64,000 nucleotides of DNA from Microtetraspora niveoalba (GTDB taxonomy: Bacteria; Actinomycetota; Actinomycetes; Streptosporangiales; Streptosporangiaceae). The stretch covers positions 62,001 to 126,000 of the forward strand of contig NZ_BBYM01000025.1 of assembly GCF_001570405.1 (NCBI RefSeq). Direction: 5' to 3'. Below the pieces are notes generated by a model, which was not told where the DNA came from, did no database searches, and saw only the letters and a program-made list of their open reading frames with translations. The stretch's first letter is position 1. Each line of letters opens with the position of its first letter. Positions 24,654-32,308 of this stretch are shown here, in pieces. Both the position numbers and the translations under genes were made by a program.

Positions 24654-25160
24654 TCACTCCTTCTCGGGGCCGACGAACAGGATGACCCGCCCCTCCGCTC
24701 CGGCCACCGCGTCGTGGACGTACCACTCCGGTTTCACCTGGTCGCGGCCGAGCCCGTCGGGATGGGGTCGGAGGTAGCCGCCCTCCCGTTGGAAGGACAG
24801 CGCGGCGGCCGGGTGCGGGCCGACGGACACCGGACCGCCCCGCTGGTCGGGAGCGGCGACCGACAACGCCACCATCCCCGCCACGGCGACCACGGCGGTC
24901 AGGGGGACGCCGACGAGCAGCCACGGTCGCGCCCGCTCCCCGGCCGGCACGTCGGCGAGCCGCCTCCAGGCCACGAGGAAGGTCTCGGCGAGGGCGTCGG
25001 CCGCGTCCTGGCCGTTCTTCGTACGGCGGACGAGATAGGCGAGCACGGCGTCGTGATATTCCTGGTACAGCTTCTCGAAGCGGTGTCTTCTGGTGTCGGG
25101 AGGCCCCAACGGCCCTCTCCTTTCCGGGGACGCCGTGGCGTCGCGTCTCGGTTCTGACAC
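24654..25160 (-). pseudogene. ECF sigma-factor N-terminus joined to the membrane/C-terminal part of another protein
   Basis: The first ~80 residues are sigma region 2 (FEKLYQEYHDAVLAYLVRRT, then DAADALAETFLVAWRRL). At RARPWLL the protein, without any region 4, turns into a membrane helix (VGVPLTAVVAVAGMVALSV) and an extracytoplasmic tail ending in ILFVGPEKE. In related genomes a sigma gene of this type is followed by a membrane-anchored partner gene, so a deletion joining the two in frame is the likely history. The product lacks -35 recognition and is probably not a working sigma factor. The start could be GTG 25160 or ATG 25190. Confidence 0.6.
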
Positions 25161-25338
25161 CCTCCACGTGTCCCGCTCGCCGCGGAGCATCTCGCGGGCC
25201 GTTTCGCCAGACGTTTCGGCGGAATGTTCGGTGGGATGTTCGCCGGGGCGTTTCCCAGCCCGGCGGCTCGGCCTCGCTTTCGTCCGCGCCAAGTCAGTCA
25301 CAAGCGATGGACAAGACGGGTAGCCGACGATTGCCCGC

Positions 25339-27210
25339 GTGAATGGATATTTCAGGACATTGAGCAGGGGGTTGGCCGCAACGGCGGCGATCGCCCTGCT
25401 TGCCGTGGGGACCCCGGCGGCACCCGCCGCCTGGGCCGACGGCGACGAGAACGTCTCCGTGGGCACGCTGCTGGCGGCCCGCACCCACCCGGCCGTCCAG
25501 CTCACCAGCCTCACCTTCAGCGGCGAGGTGGTCGTCCCCACCGCGGACGTCCGGCAGAGCGCTCTGAACGAGCTCGTGTCGCAGATCCAGGTCCTGGTGG
25601 CGGCGGGCAAGATCCCCTCGGACGAGCCGAGCATGTACAAGTACATGTTCAAGCGCATGGCCGCCGACGTGAACAAGTACCTCGTGCCGACGTCGCCCAA
25701 CCGCACCGTGGAGGCACGGGTCGGCGGCATGTGCACCGGCTGGTGGGTCACCCCCGACGGCTACATGGTCACCGGCGCGCACTGCGTGGACATGAGCGAC
25801 CAGGAGCTGTCCCAGACCTTCGCGCAGCAGGCGCTGCAGAAGTTCAACGAGGAGGACGCCAAGGAGGTCATCTCCGGGCTGGAGAACGTCGTCGCGGACG
25901 AGGAGCTCATCTCCGCCGCGCAGCAGGTCTACATCAACTTCAACTCCGCGCACATGAAGCTGGAGAACCTGCAGAAGAGCCTCTCGGTCCTCCAGTCGCT
26001 GCCGGGAGGCGGCGTGGACAAGACCGCCAAGGAGGTCCCGGCCGAGCTCGTCTCCGTCGGCGAGAGCTACCCCGGCAAGGACTTCGCCCTGCTGAAGGTC
26101 AACAACCAGCAGAACCTGCCGACGGTGCCGCTCGGGGACGACTCCGACGTCCAGACCGGCAACACGCTGTACATCAGCGGCTTCCCCGGCCTGGTGACCA
26201 ACACCCCGTTCTTCAGCATCGAGTCCAAGCTCGACCCGGCGATGACCGAGGGTCCGTACAACGCCAGGCGCACCACCACCGAGGGCGTGCCGTACATCCA
26301 GACGCAGGCGCCGTCCTACCACGGCAACTCCGGCGGGCCCGTGTTCAGCCGCGAGGGCAAGGTCATCGGCATGCTGATCGCCGGGACCGTCAGCGAGGGC
26401 GGCGAGGCGTCGGAGAACGAGAGCTTCGTCCTGCCGGTCTCGATCATCAAGGAGAAGCTCAACGAGAAGAACGTCAAGCCGTCGGCGTCCCTGACCACGA
26501 CGAAGTACGACGAGGCGCTCGACGCGTTCTTCGCCAAGCACTACAAGGACGCGCTGCCGCTGTTCCGCGAAGTGCAGACGCTCCACCCCAACCACCCGTA
26601 CGTCGCGAAGTACATCACCGACTCGCAGCAGGCGATCTCCAGCGGCAAGGACGAGAGCCCGCAGCCGATCTGGCTGTGGATCGTCATCGGCCTGGGCGTC
26701 CTGATCGCCGTCGTCGGCGGCCTCGTGCTGCTCATGGCGCTGCTGCGCCGCCGCAAGCGCGCCGCCACCCCTCCGCCCGCGTACGGCCAGGCGTACGGCG
26801 GCGTCCGCGCGGCGGCGATCAGCAGGCAGGACGAGCGCCCGGGCTGGCAGCAGGCCGCCCCGCAGCAGTACGCGCTGCCGCAGGGCCCGTCCGCCGAGTC
26901 CTCGGGCGGGTACTCCCCGGCGGACCGGCAGCAGGGCGGATACCCCTCCCAGCAGCAGCAGTACGGCGGGCGGGACTACGACCGGGGCGGCTACGACGAC
27001 CCGCGCACCGGGCGGCCCCAGCACCAGCACCAGCAGCCGCAGTACGACCAGTACGGGCAGCCGATCCAGGCACCGGACGGGGCCACGCGGTACGTCCGCC
27101 CCGCTCCCGCGGCGTACCAGCAGGGGGGCGAGCGCGACGTGGCCGACCTGGAACGCGAGGTCGCCGAGCTGCGCCGCCGCCTCGGCCAGCGGCAGCCGCC
27201 CGATGCCTGA
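25339..27210 (+). CDS. Secreted membrane-anchored trypsin-like serine protease
   Basis: A 623-residue protein. Residues 1-34 are a signal peptide (cleavage near AWA-DGD). The S1 protease domain has His148 (TGAHCVD), Asp248 (GKDFALLK) and Ser331 (HGNSGGPVF), all intact, with a ~80-residue charged helical insert between His and Asp (MSDQELSQTF to SVLQSL). A single membrane helix (IWLWIVIGLGVLIAVVGGLV) at ~455-475 anchors it, so the catalytic part is outside. The inner tail is rich in Gln, Pro, Tyr and Gly and ends in a short coiled coil (DVADLEREVAELRRRLGQ). HtrA-like surveillance is possible, but there is no PDZ domain. Confidence 0.9.
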   Translation: MNGYFRTLSRGLAATAAIALLAVGTPAAPAAWADGDENVSVGTLLAARTHPAVQLTSLTFSGEVVVPTADVRQSALNELVSQIQVLVAAGKIPSDEPSMYKYMFKRMAADVNKYLVPTSPNRTVEARVGGMCTGWWVTPDGYMVTGAHCVDMSDQELSQTFAQQALQKFNEEDAKEVISGLENVVADEELISAAQQVYINFNSAHMKLENLQKSLSVLQSLPGGGVDKTAKEVPAELVSVGESYPGKDFALLKVNNQQNLPTVPLGDDSDVQTGNTLYISGFPGLVTNTPFFSIESKLDPAMTEGPYNARRTTTEGVPYIQTQAPSYHGNSGGPVFSREGKVIGMLIAGTVSEGGEASENESFVLPVSIIKEKLNEKNVKPSASLTTTKYDEALDAFFAKHYKDALPLFREVQTLHPNHPYVAKYITDSQQAISSGKDESPQPIWLWIVIGLGVLIAVVGGLVLLMALLRRRKRAATPPPAYGQAYGGVRAAAISRQDERPGWQQAAPQQYALPQGPSAESSGGYSPADRQQGGYPSQQQQYGGRDYDRGGYDDPRTGRPQHQHQQPQYDQYGQPIQAPDGATRYVRPAPAAYQQGGERDVADLEREVAELRRRLGQRQPPDA

Positions 27211-27215
27211 GCCGG

Positions 27216-27247
27216 AAGGCCCGCCGGAGGATCCCCGGCGGGCCTTT
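27216..27247 (+). terminator. Rho-independent terminator after the protease gene
   Basis: Perfect 12-bp arms AAGGCCCGCCGG and CCGGCGGGCCTT, a 7-nt loop and a trailing TTT, directly behind the stop codon. Confidence 0.88.
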
Positions 27248-27349
27248 CACTCGTCTCCGTCCGTCTCCGCGCGTGCCGGGAGCCGCCGCTACGGCGTGGC
27301 GCCCCGGTCACCCCGCGTGGGGCTCACCGCCGGCATTCCCGGCCGGTGT

Positions 27350-27664
27350 TCAGGACCCGAACGCGTCGCGGGTGCGGGAGAGCCGCCCACCGTCCGGCTC
27401 GGGGAGACGTTCGCCGGTGGGCTCGGCCGAGAGGATGCGGTTGAGCCGGAACACCCGCACGTCGTCGCGGAGCCGGCACCAGGCCACCAGGTACCACACG
27501 CCTCCGCGTCCGCCGAGGAAGACGCTCGGCTCGACCTCGCGCGTGCTGGTCGCGCCCTTGACGCCCGCGTACTCGATGCGCAGCACCTGCCGCTCGAGCA
27601 GCGCCCGGTCGATGGCGCGGCGGACCGCCTCCTGCCTCTCGTCGCGCACGTCCTGGTGATCCAT
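27350..27664 (-). CDS. Stand-alone WYL-domain protein (no helix-turn-helix)
   Basis: A 104-residue protein. Residues ~25-85 are the WYL domain (VLRIEYAGVKGATSTREVEP, then GGVWYLVAWCRLRDDVRVFR). Normal actinobacterial WYL regulators are ~320 residues with an N-terminal winged helix and a C-terminal WCX extension; both are missing. The start has a short helical lead (RQEAVRRAIDRALLERQ). It may be a free ligand-sensing domain or a leftover of a regulator. Confidence 0.78.
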   Translation of the reverse strand: MDHQDVRDERQEAVRRAIDRALLERQVLRIEYAGVKGATSTREVEPSVFLGGRGGVWYLVAWCRLRDDVRVFRLNRILSAEPTGERLPEPDGGRLSRTRDAFGS

Positions 27665-27733
27665 GCCTCGACGCTACGACCGCAACCCGACATATCCCGG
27701 TATTGGCGGCCTGTCGCGATGGCCACAGCCCTG

Positions 27734-28717
27734 TCACCCTCGCGAGCGCGTGTTGACGATCCGGTCGGGCGGGATGCCGCACTGCACGGCCCTCGCGCAC
27801 CCGTAGCGCTGCCAGTCGAGCTGGCCGGGCGCGTGCGCGTCCGAGTCGACGGAGAAGTCGCACCCCATCTCGTACGCGAGCCGCATCAGCCGCTTCGGCG
27901 GGTCGAGCCGGTCCGGCCGAGAGTTGATCTCCACGGCCACGCCGAACCTGCGGCACGCCTCGAACACGATCTCGGGGTCGAACCGCGACTCGGCCCGCCC
28001 CCTGCCCTTGACGACCCTGCCGGTGCAGTGGCCGAGCACGTCCACGTGCGGGTCGGCGATGGCCGTGACCATGCGCCGGGTCATCTCCTCCGGCTCCATC
28101 TTCAGCAGGGAGTGGACGCTGGCGACGACGACGTCCAGCCGTTCGAGCAGTTCGGGCTCCTGGTCGAGGGAGCCGTCGGTGTTGATGTCGACCTCGATGC
28201 CGGTGAGCAGCCGGAAGGGGCGCAGTTCCTCGTTCAGCGCGGCGATCACGTCGAGCTGGCGGCGCAGCCGGTCGGCGGACAGGCCGCGCGCGACGGTCAG
28301 CCGGGGCGAGTGGTCGGTGACCGCCAGGTACTCGTGCCCGAGGGCGACGGCCGCGGCCGCCATCTCCTCGATCGGCGATCCACCGTCCGACCAGTCCGTG
28401 TGGCTGTGCAGGTCGCCCTTGAGCGCGGCGCGCATCGCGGCGGTGGCGTCGTCGAGGTCGACGTCCCGGGTGTCCTCCAGCCGCCTGAGGTACGTCGGGA
28501 CCTCGCCGTTCAACGCCTCGGTGACGGCGAGTGCGGTGACCTTGCCGATGCCCTTGAGATCGGTCAGGCCGCCGGTCCCGGCCAGTCGTACGAGCTCGTC
28601 GCGGGGCAGCTCGGCGACGGTGGCCGCGGCGCCGCGGAAGGCGCGGACGCGGTACGTCGGCTCGCCCGCGCGCTCCAGCAGGAACGCGATGCGCTTCAAC
28701 GCCTCGACCGGATCCAC
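27734..28717 (-). CDS. PHP-domain metal-dependent hydrolase with helix-hairpin-helix N-terminus
   Basis: A 327-residue protein. Residues ~1-85 resemble the fingers/helix-hairpin-helix part of PolX (DPVEALKRIAFLLERAGEPT, and GLTDLKGIGKVTALAV). Residues ~100-320 are a PHP domain with metal ligands in GDLHSHTDWSDG, AVTDHSPRL, GIEVDIN, VVASVHS, GHCTGR and SVDSDAHAP. No polymerase palm is present, so it is a PolX-like PHP phosphoesterase lacking the polymerase. A DNA-repair or nucleotide-phosphate role is plausible. GTG start. Confidence 0.9.
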   Translation of the reverse strand: MDPVEALKRIAFLLERAGEPTYRVRAFRGAAATVAELPRDELVRLAGTGGLTDLKGIGKVTALAVTEALNGEVPTYLRRLEDTRDVDLDDATAAMRAALKGDLHSHTDWSDGGSPIEEMAAAAVALGHEYLAVTDHSPRLTVARGLSADRLRRQLDVIAALNEELRPFRLLTGIEVDINTDGSLDQEPELLERLDVVVASVHSLLKMEPEEMTRRMVTAIADPHVDVLGHCTGRVVKGRGRAESRFDPEIVFEACRRFGVAVEINSRPDRLDPPKRLMRLAYEMGCDFSVDSDAHAPGQLDWQRYGCARAVQCGIPPDRIVNTRSRG

Positions 28718-28842
28718 AAACCAGTTGGTACCCAGAAATATCGGATCGTTACGGAAACCAGCGGAGAGGAACCCGTCGGGGTTGTATGCCCGTTGATCCC
28801 CCCGAGCGGTACGCTGTGCCGACCCCGACCTACAGGAGCCCG

Positions 28843-29280
28843 ATGACCGCCCCAGGGGAGAACCCCCAGATACCGCGTCATCCGATGGCGATGGGTCAGA
28901 GCGCCACCCCGCCGACGAAGCCGCGCGGAATGTCGTCCACCGCCGTCAAGCTCGGCGCGATCGGCGTGCTGTCCGCGCTCGTGGTCGGGTTCTGCGCGGC
29001 GCAGGACCGCTACGAGGAGGTCGGCGCCGACTGCGTGGACATGAGCAGCCAGAACCCCGACGGCTCCTACGTGGTGGTGGACGACGACTACTGCGACGAG
29101 GGAAGCGGCCACTACCGCGGCTCGCACGGCGCGTACGGCTGGTACTACGGCGGCAACCGCGTGGGCAACCGCGTCCGCCAGGGGACGACGCTCAAGCCGG
29201 CGGACGCGCAGATCACCACCAGGTCCGGCCGGGTGGTCCAGCGGGGCGGCTTCGGGTTCCACTCGGGCGGCGGGGGCTGA
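28843..29280 (+). CDS. YgiB/YjfM-like (DUF1190-type) membrane-anchored protein
   Basis: A 145-residue protein. One hydrophobic segment (VKLGAIGVLSALVVGFCAA) at ~35-54 anchors it. The outer part has the conserved pair of cysteines (GADCVDM and DDDYCDEG) followed by a Gly/Tyr-rich stretch and a basic tail ending GFGFHSGGGG. Gene order supports the call: in enterobacteria DUF1190 genes (ygiB, yjfM) precede a glutathionylspermidine-synthase-like ATP-grasp gene, which follows here after 10 nt. GAG GAGCC-type ribosome-binding site (CAGGAGCCCG). Confidence 0.75.
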   Translation: MTAPGENPQIPRHPMAMGQSATPPTKPRGMSSTAVKLGAIGVLSALVVGFCAAQDRYEEVGADCVDMSSQNPDGSYVVVDDDYCDEGSGHYRGSHGAYGWYYGGNRVGNRVRQGTTLKPADAQITTRSGRVVQRGGFGFHSGGGG

Positions 29281-29290
29281 CCGCGCGCCG

Positions 29291-30451
29291 ATGAGACGTG
29301 AACCATCGACCCCGCGCGACGGCTGGGCGGAGCTGATCGAGTCGCAGGGCCTCGCCTTCCACCGCTCGTCGCACCCCGGCGACCTCGACCGCCCGTACTG
29401 GGACGAGAGCGTCCAGTACGTCTTCACCATGGACGAGGTCCTCCGGCTGGAGGAGCAGGTCGAGGAGCTGCACCGGATGTGTCTGGCGGCGGTGGAGCAC
29501 GTCGTCGCGCACGACCGGATGGCCGAGTTCGCGATCCCGGCCCACTGCCGGGCGGCGGTGGCCGAGTCGTGGCGGCGCCGGGACCCGCACCTGTACGGCC
29601 GGTTCGACCTGCGCTACGACGGCGCCGGCCCGGCCAAGCTGCTCGAGTACAACGCCGACACGCCGACGAGCCTGGTCGAGAGCTCGGTGGTGCAGTGGTT
29701 CTGGCTGAAGGACCTCCATCCGGACGGCGACCAGTGGAACTCGATCCACGAACGGCTCGTCGACCGCTGGCGCGCGCTCGCCCCCGGTTTCCCGACCGGC
29801 CCGACGCACTTCGCGTGGACCGGCGCGGACGAGACGGGCGAGGAGGCGATGACGCTCGGCTACCTGCAGGAGACCGCCGACCAGGCCGGGCTGAAGACCG
29901 TGGCGATCGCGATGGAGGACATCGGCTGGGACCCGCCGAACCGGCGTTTCGTCGACATGGAGCACCGGGTGATCCGGTCGTTGTTCAAGCTCTATCCCTG
30001 GGAGTGGATGGTGGCCGAGCCGTTCGGCGGGCACGCCATCGCCCAGCAGGCGGCCATGACCTGGATCGAGCCGCTGTGGAAGATGCTGCTGTCCAACAAG
30101 GCGCTGCTGGCGATCCTCTGGGAGCTGTATCCGGGCCATCCCAACCTGCTCCCGGCCTACCTGGACGGGCCGCGCGGCATGTCGTCGTACATCGAGAAAC
30201 CGTTGCTCGGACGCGAGGGCGCGTCCATGCGGGTCGTGTCACCCGGCCTCGCCCTCTCCACGTCCGGCGACTACGGGACCGAGGGGTTCGTCTACCAGGA
30301 GTTCCTGCCGCTGCCCGACTTCGACGGCCGCCGCCCCGTGCTGGGGGCCTGGGTGGTGGAGGACGAGTCGGCCGGCCTCGGCATCCGCGAGACGTCGGGC
30401 CTGATCACGGATGACACCTCCTCGTTCGTCCCCCACCGCATCGCGTCCTGA
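29291..30451 (+). CDS. Glutathionylspermidine synthase-like ATP-grasp protein (YjfC/YgiC type)
   Basis: A 386-residue protein, the usual length for YjfC/YgiC. Conserved features: RFDLRYDGAGPAKLLEYNADTPTSLVE (substrate and nucleotide contact), EPLWKMLLSNKALLAILWELYPGHPNLLPAY, SYIEKPLLGREGASM (ATP lysine) and YVYQEF-like VYQEFLPLP. It lacks the amidase half of bifunctional Gsp synthase. Actinobacteria do not make glutathionylspermidine, so the ligation substrate must differ. It overlaps no neighbour but sits tightly between the DUF1190-type and DUF350 genes. Confidence 0.92.
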   Translation: MRREPSTPRDGWAELIESQGLAFHRSSHPGDLDRPYWDESVQYVFTMDEVLRLEEQVEELHRMCLAAVEHVVAHDRMAEFAIPAHCRAAVAESWRRRDPHLYGRFDLRYDGAGPAKLLEYNADTPTSLVESSVVQWFWLKDLHPDGDQWNSIHERLVDRWRALAPGFPTGPTHFAWTGADETGEEAMTLGYLQETADQAGLKTVAIAMEDIGWDPPNRRFVDMEHRVIRSLFKLYPWEWMVAEPFGGHAIAQQAAMTWIEPLWKMLLSNKALLAILWELYPGHPNLLPAYLDGPRGMSSYIEKPLLGREGASMRVVSPGLALSTSGDYGTEGFVYQEFLPLPDFDGRRPVLGAWVVEDESAGLGIRETSGLITDDTSSFVPHRIAS

Positions 30452-30502
30452 CCGTCCCGCGGCGCCGCGTGGCCTCCCGGACACGCCGGCGCGCCGACGT
30501 GT

Positions 30503-30528
30503 CACCGCGGCGACGCGCCGCCGCGGTG
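30503..30528 (+). other. Inverted repeat between the ATP-grasp and DUF350 genes
   Basis: Perfect 10-bp arms CACCGCGGCG / CGCCGCGGTG with a 6-nt loop, in a 145-nt spacer. It may act as a processing or attenuation hairpin within the operon; no T-tract follows. Confidence 0.45.
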
Positions 30529-30596
30529 TCGCCGCGCAGTCCCCATAGGGATCCGATCCCCCGAACCGCCCGCCCAGGGCCACCCATCAAGGAGCC

Positions 30597-31046
30597 ATGG
30601 TGTCCAACCAGTCCACCCCCTTCGCCGAGGTGCTCGGCAACGGAGCGCTGGCGATCGGCGCGTACGCCGTGCTCGGCGTGCTGCTGCTCGTCGCCGGCTT
30701 CTACGCCGTCGACCTCGCCACGCCGGGACGGCTCAGCCGGCTCATCCGCGAGGAGCGCAACCCCAACGCCGCCGCGCTGGCCGCCTCCGGCCTGGTGGCG
30801 GTCGGCCTGATCGTCGCCGCGTCGATCTGGTCGTCGGGCGGCGCGCTGCGCGAGGGGCTGATCGCCACCCTGGTCTTCGGCCTGGTCGGCATCGCCGTCC
30901 AGACGATCGCCATGATCGTCTTCGACCGTGTCGTCGGCATCCCGGTACGGACGCTGCTCGGCGAGGCGACGCTCCAGCCGGCCACGATCCTGCTGTCGGC
31001 CACCCACGTCGTCATCGGCCTGATCACCGCCGTGGCCGTGGTCTGA
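30597..31046 (+). CDS. DUF350 (YjfL-like) integral membrane protein
   Basis: A 149-residue protein with four membrane helices (ALAIGAYAVLGVLLLVAGFYA; AALAASGLVAVGLIVAASIW; EGLIATLVFGLVGIAVQTIA; ATILLSATHVVIGLITAVAVV). The two-fold repeated arrangement with RNPNAAALAASG and LQPATILLSA is typical of DUF350. AAGGAG precedes the ATG. In E. coli yjfL lies in the same cluster as yjfM and yjfC, so the three genes here form the equivalent minimal set. Confidence 0.9.
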   Translation: MVSNQSTPFAEVLGNGALAIGAYAVLGVLLLVAGFYAVDLATPGRLSRLIREERNPNAAALAASGLVAVGLIVAASIWSSGGALREGLIATLVFGLVGIAVQTIAMIVFDRVVGIPVRTLLGEATLQPATILLSATHVVIGLITAVAVV

Positions 31047-31112
31047 CCCCGGCCCCCGGCCGTCCCCCGGAAGATGTCCGATTCCTTCAAGACGGCAGGC
31101 GCCCCCGGCTTC

Positions 31113-31125
31113 TAGGGTCGGGGGC
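31113..31125 (+). promoter_or_regulatory. Leaderless -10 element of the VOC gene
   Basis: TAGGGT (31113-31118) ends exactly 7 nt before ATG 31126, and there is no Shine-Dalgarno. The same -10 and spacing occur at 7672-7685. A -35 is not obvious. Confidence 0.5.
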
Positions 31126-31521
31126 ATGGCACCGACCTTCAATCTCATCGGCCTCGTCGTCTCCGACATGGGCGCGTCGCTGGCCTTCTATCGGCTTCTC
31201 GGCCTCGACATCCCGGCGGAGGCGGACTCCGAACCCCACGTGGAAGTGACGCTCCCCGGCGGGCTGCGGCTCGCCTGGGACACCGTCTCCACCATCCGGT
31301 CGTTCGACCCCGACTGGACGGCGCCGGCCGGCGGCTCCCGCGTCTCGCTCGCGTTCGCCTGCGCCGACCCGCAGGAGGTGGACCGCCTCTACGACGACCT
31401 CGTCAAGGCCGGGTACGAGGGCCACAAGGAGCCCTGGGACGCCTTCTGGGGCCAGCGTTACGCGCTGGTGCGCGACCCGGACGGCAACGGCGTGGACCTG
31501 TTCGCGCCGCTCCCCTCCTGA
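31126..31521 (+). CDS. VOC (glyoxalase/dioxygenase) superfamily protein
   Basis: A 131-residue protein with two beta-alpha-beta-beta-beta modules: NLIGLVVSDMGASLAFYRLLG at the start, and the second half with PWDAFWGQRYALVRDPDGNGVDLFAP. Metal-ligand positions are partly changed, so it may be a binding/resistance-type protein or an isomerase; the substrate is unknown. Its last 64 bp are also the 3' end of the AraC regulator on the other strand. Confidence 0.88.
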   Translation: MAPTFNLIGLVVSDMGASLAFYRLLGLDIPAEADSEPHVEVTLPGGLRLAWDTVSTIRSFDPDWTAPAGGSRVSLAFACADPQEVDRLYDDLVKAGYEGHKEPWDAFWGQRYALVRDPDGNGVDLFAPLPS

Positions 31522-32210
31522 CCTCCGACCAGGACGCCGAGCGGGACGCCCGCCAGGGTCTTCACCTCACGGCTCAGGTGCGCCTGGTCGGCGTACCCGG
31601 TGCGGGCGGCGACGGCGGCGTGCGGCAGACCCGTCCTGGCCAGTGCGACGGCACGGTCCATCCGCAGGATCCGCATGAGCGTCTTCGGCCCGTATCCGAA
31701 CGCGGGCAGGCAACGCCGGCGAAGCTGCCGCTCGCTCAGGCCCACCGCGTGCGCCACGTCGGCGACCGCCGTACCCGCCCGGAGCATCGCGACGACTCCG
31801 GGGACGGCCGGATCCGGTGGGTCCCCGGCGCCGAGCCGGGAGAGGACCAGCTCCTCCAGAGCCGCCCCGGGGCGCGGCGCCGCGTGGACGCGTCCGGCGA
31901 GCCGCCGCACCTCGGCCCGGGGCCACAGGTCGGCCAGCGGCACCCGCAGCCCGCGCAGCTCGTCGGCGGGCACGCCCAGGAAGGCGGGCGCGGTCCCGGG
32001 CGCGAACCTGACGCCCGTGTAGCCTCCGGGGTCCCCCGTTCCCGTCGTCACGTGGGCGACCGGGTCCGGCCCGGTCACCAGCAGCTCGCCGCCCACCCAC
32101 AGCAGGTCCATGCAGCCGTCGGGGAGGATCCGCAGCGGCGTCCCCGGGCTCGCCCCCGGCCGCCGCCACACCACCGCCCCGGGAACCCGTGACGGCCTCT
32201 CGCGATACAT
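31458..32210 (-). CDS. AraC-family transcriptional regulator (DUF6597 sensor)
   Basis: A 250-residue regulator. The N-terminal part (GTPLRILPDGCMDLLWVGGELLVTGPD) is the DUF6597/cupin-like sensor of this AraC subgroup. The C-terminal double helix-turn-helix is AVADVAHAVGLSERQLRRRC and AVAARTGYADQAHLSREVKT. ATG 32210 follows GGGGGC and begins MYRERPSR. It converges on and overlaps the VOC gene; together with the GC-rich C-terminal tail (GGQEGSGANRSTPLPSG) this suggests the stop codon has drifted into the neighbour. A regulatory link with the VOC gene is possible. Confidence 0.87.
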   Translation of the reverse strand: MYRERPSRVPGAVVWRRPGASPGTPLRILPDGCMDLLWVGGELLVTGPDPVAHVTTGTGDPGGYTGVRFAPGTAPAFLGVPADELRGLRVPLADLWPRAEVRRLAGRVHAAPRPGAALEELVLSRLGAGDPPDPAVPGVVAMLRAGTAVADVAHAVGLSERQLRRRCLPAFGYGPKTLMRILRMDRAVALARTGLPHAAVAARTGYADQAHLSREVKTLAGVPLGVLVGGQEGSGANRSTPLPSGSRTSA

Positions 32211-32308
32211 GCCCCCAGCATTCCACCCGTACGGCGCGGCTCGCCCGGGTGGCGGCCGCCACACCCTCTCCGGCCACAGCATCGGCGTTGACCTGGCACG
32301 CTAGAACC

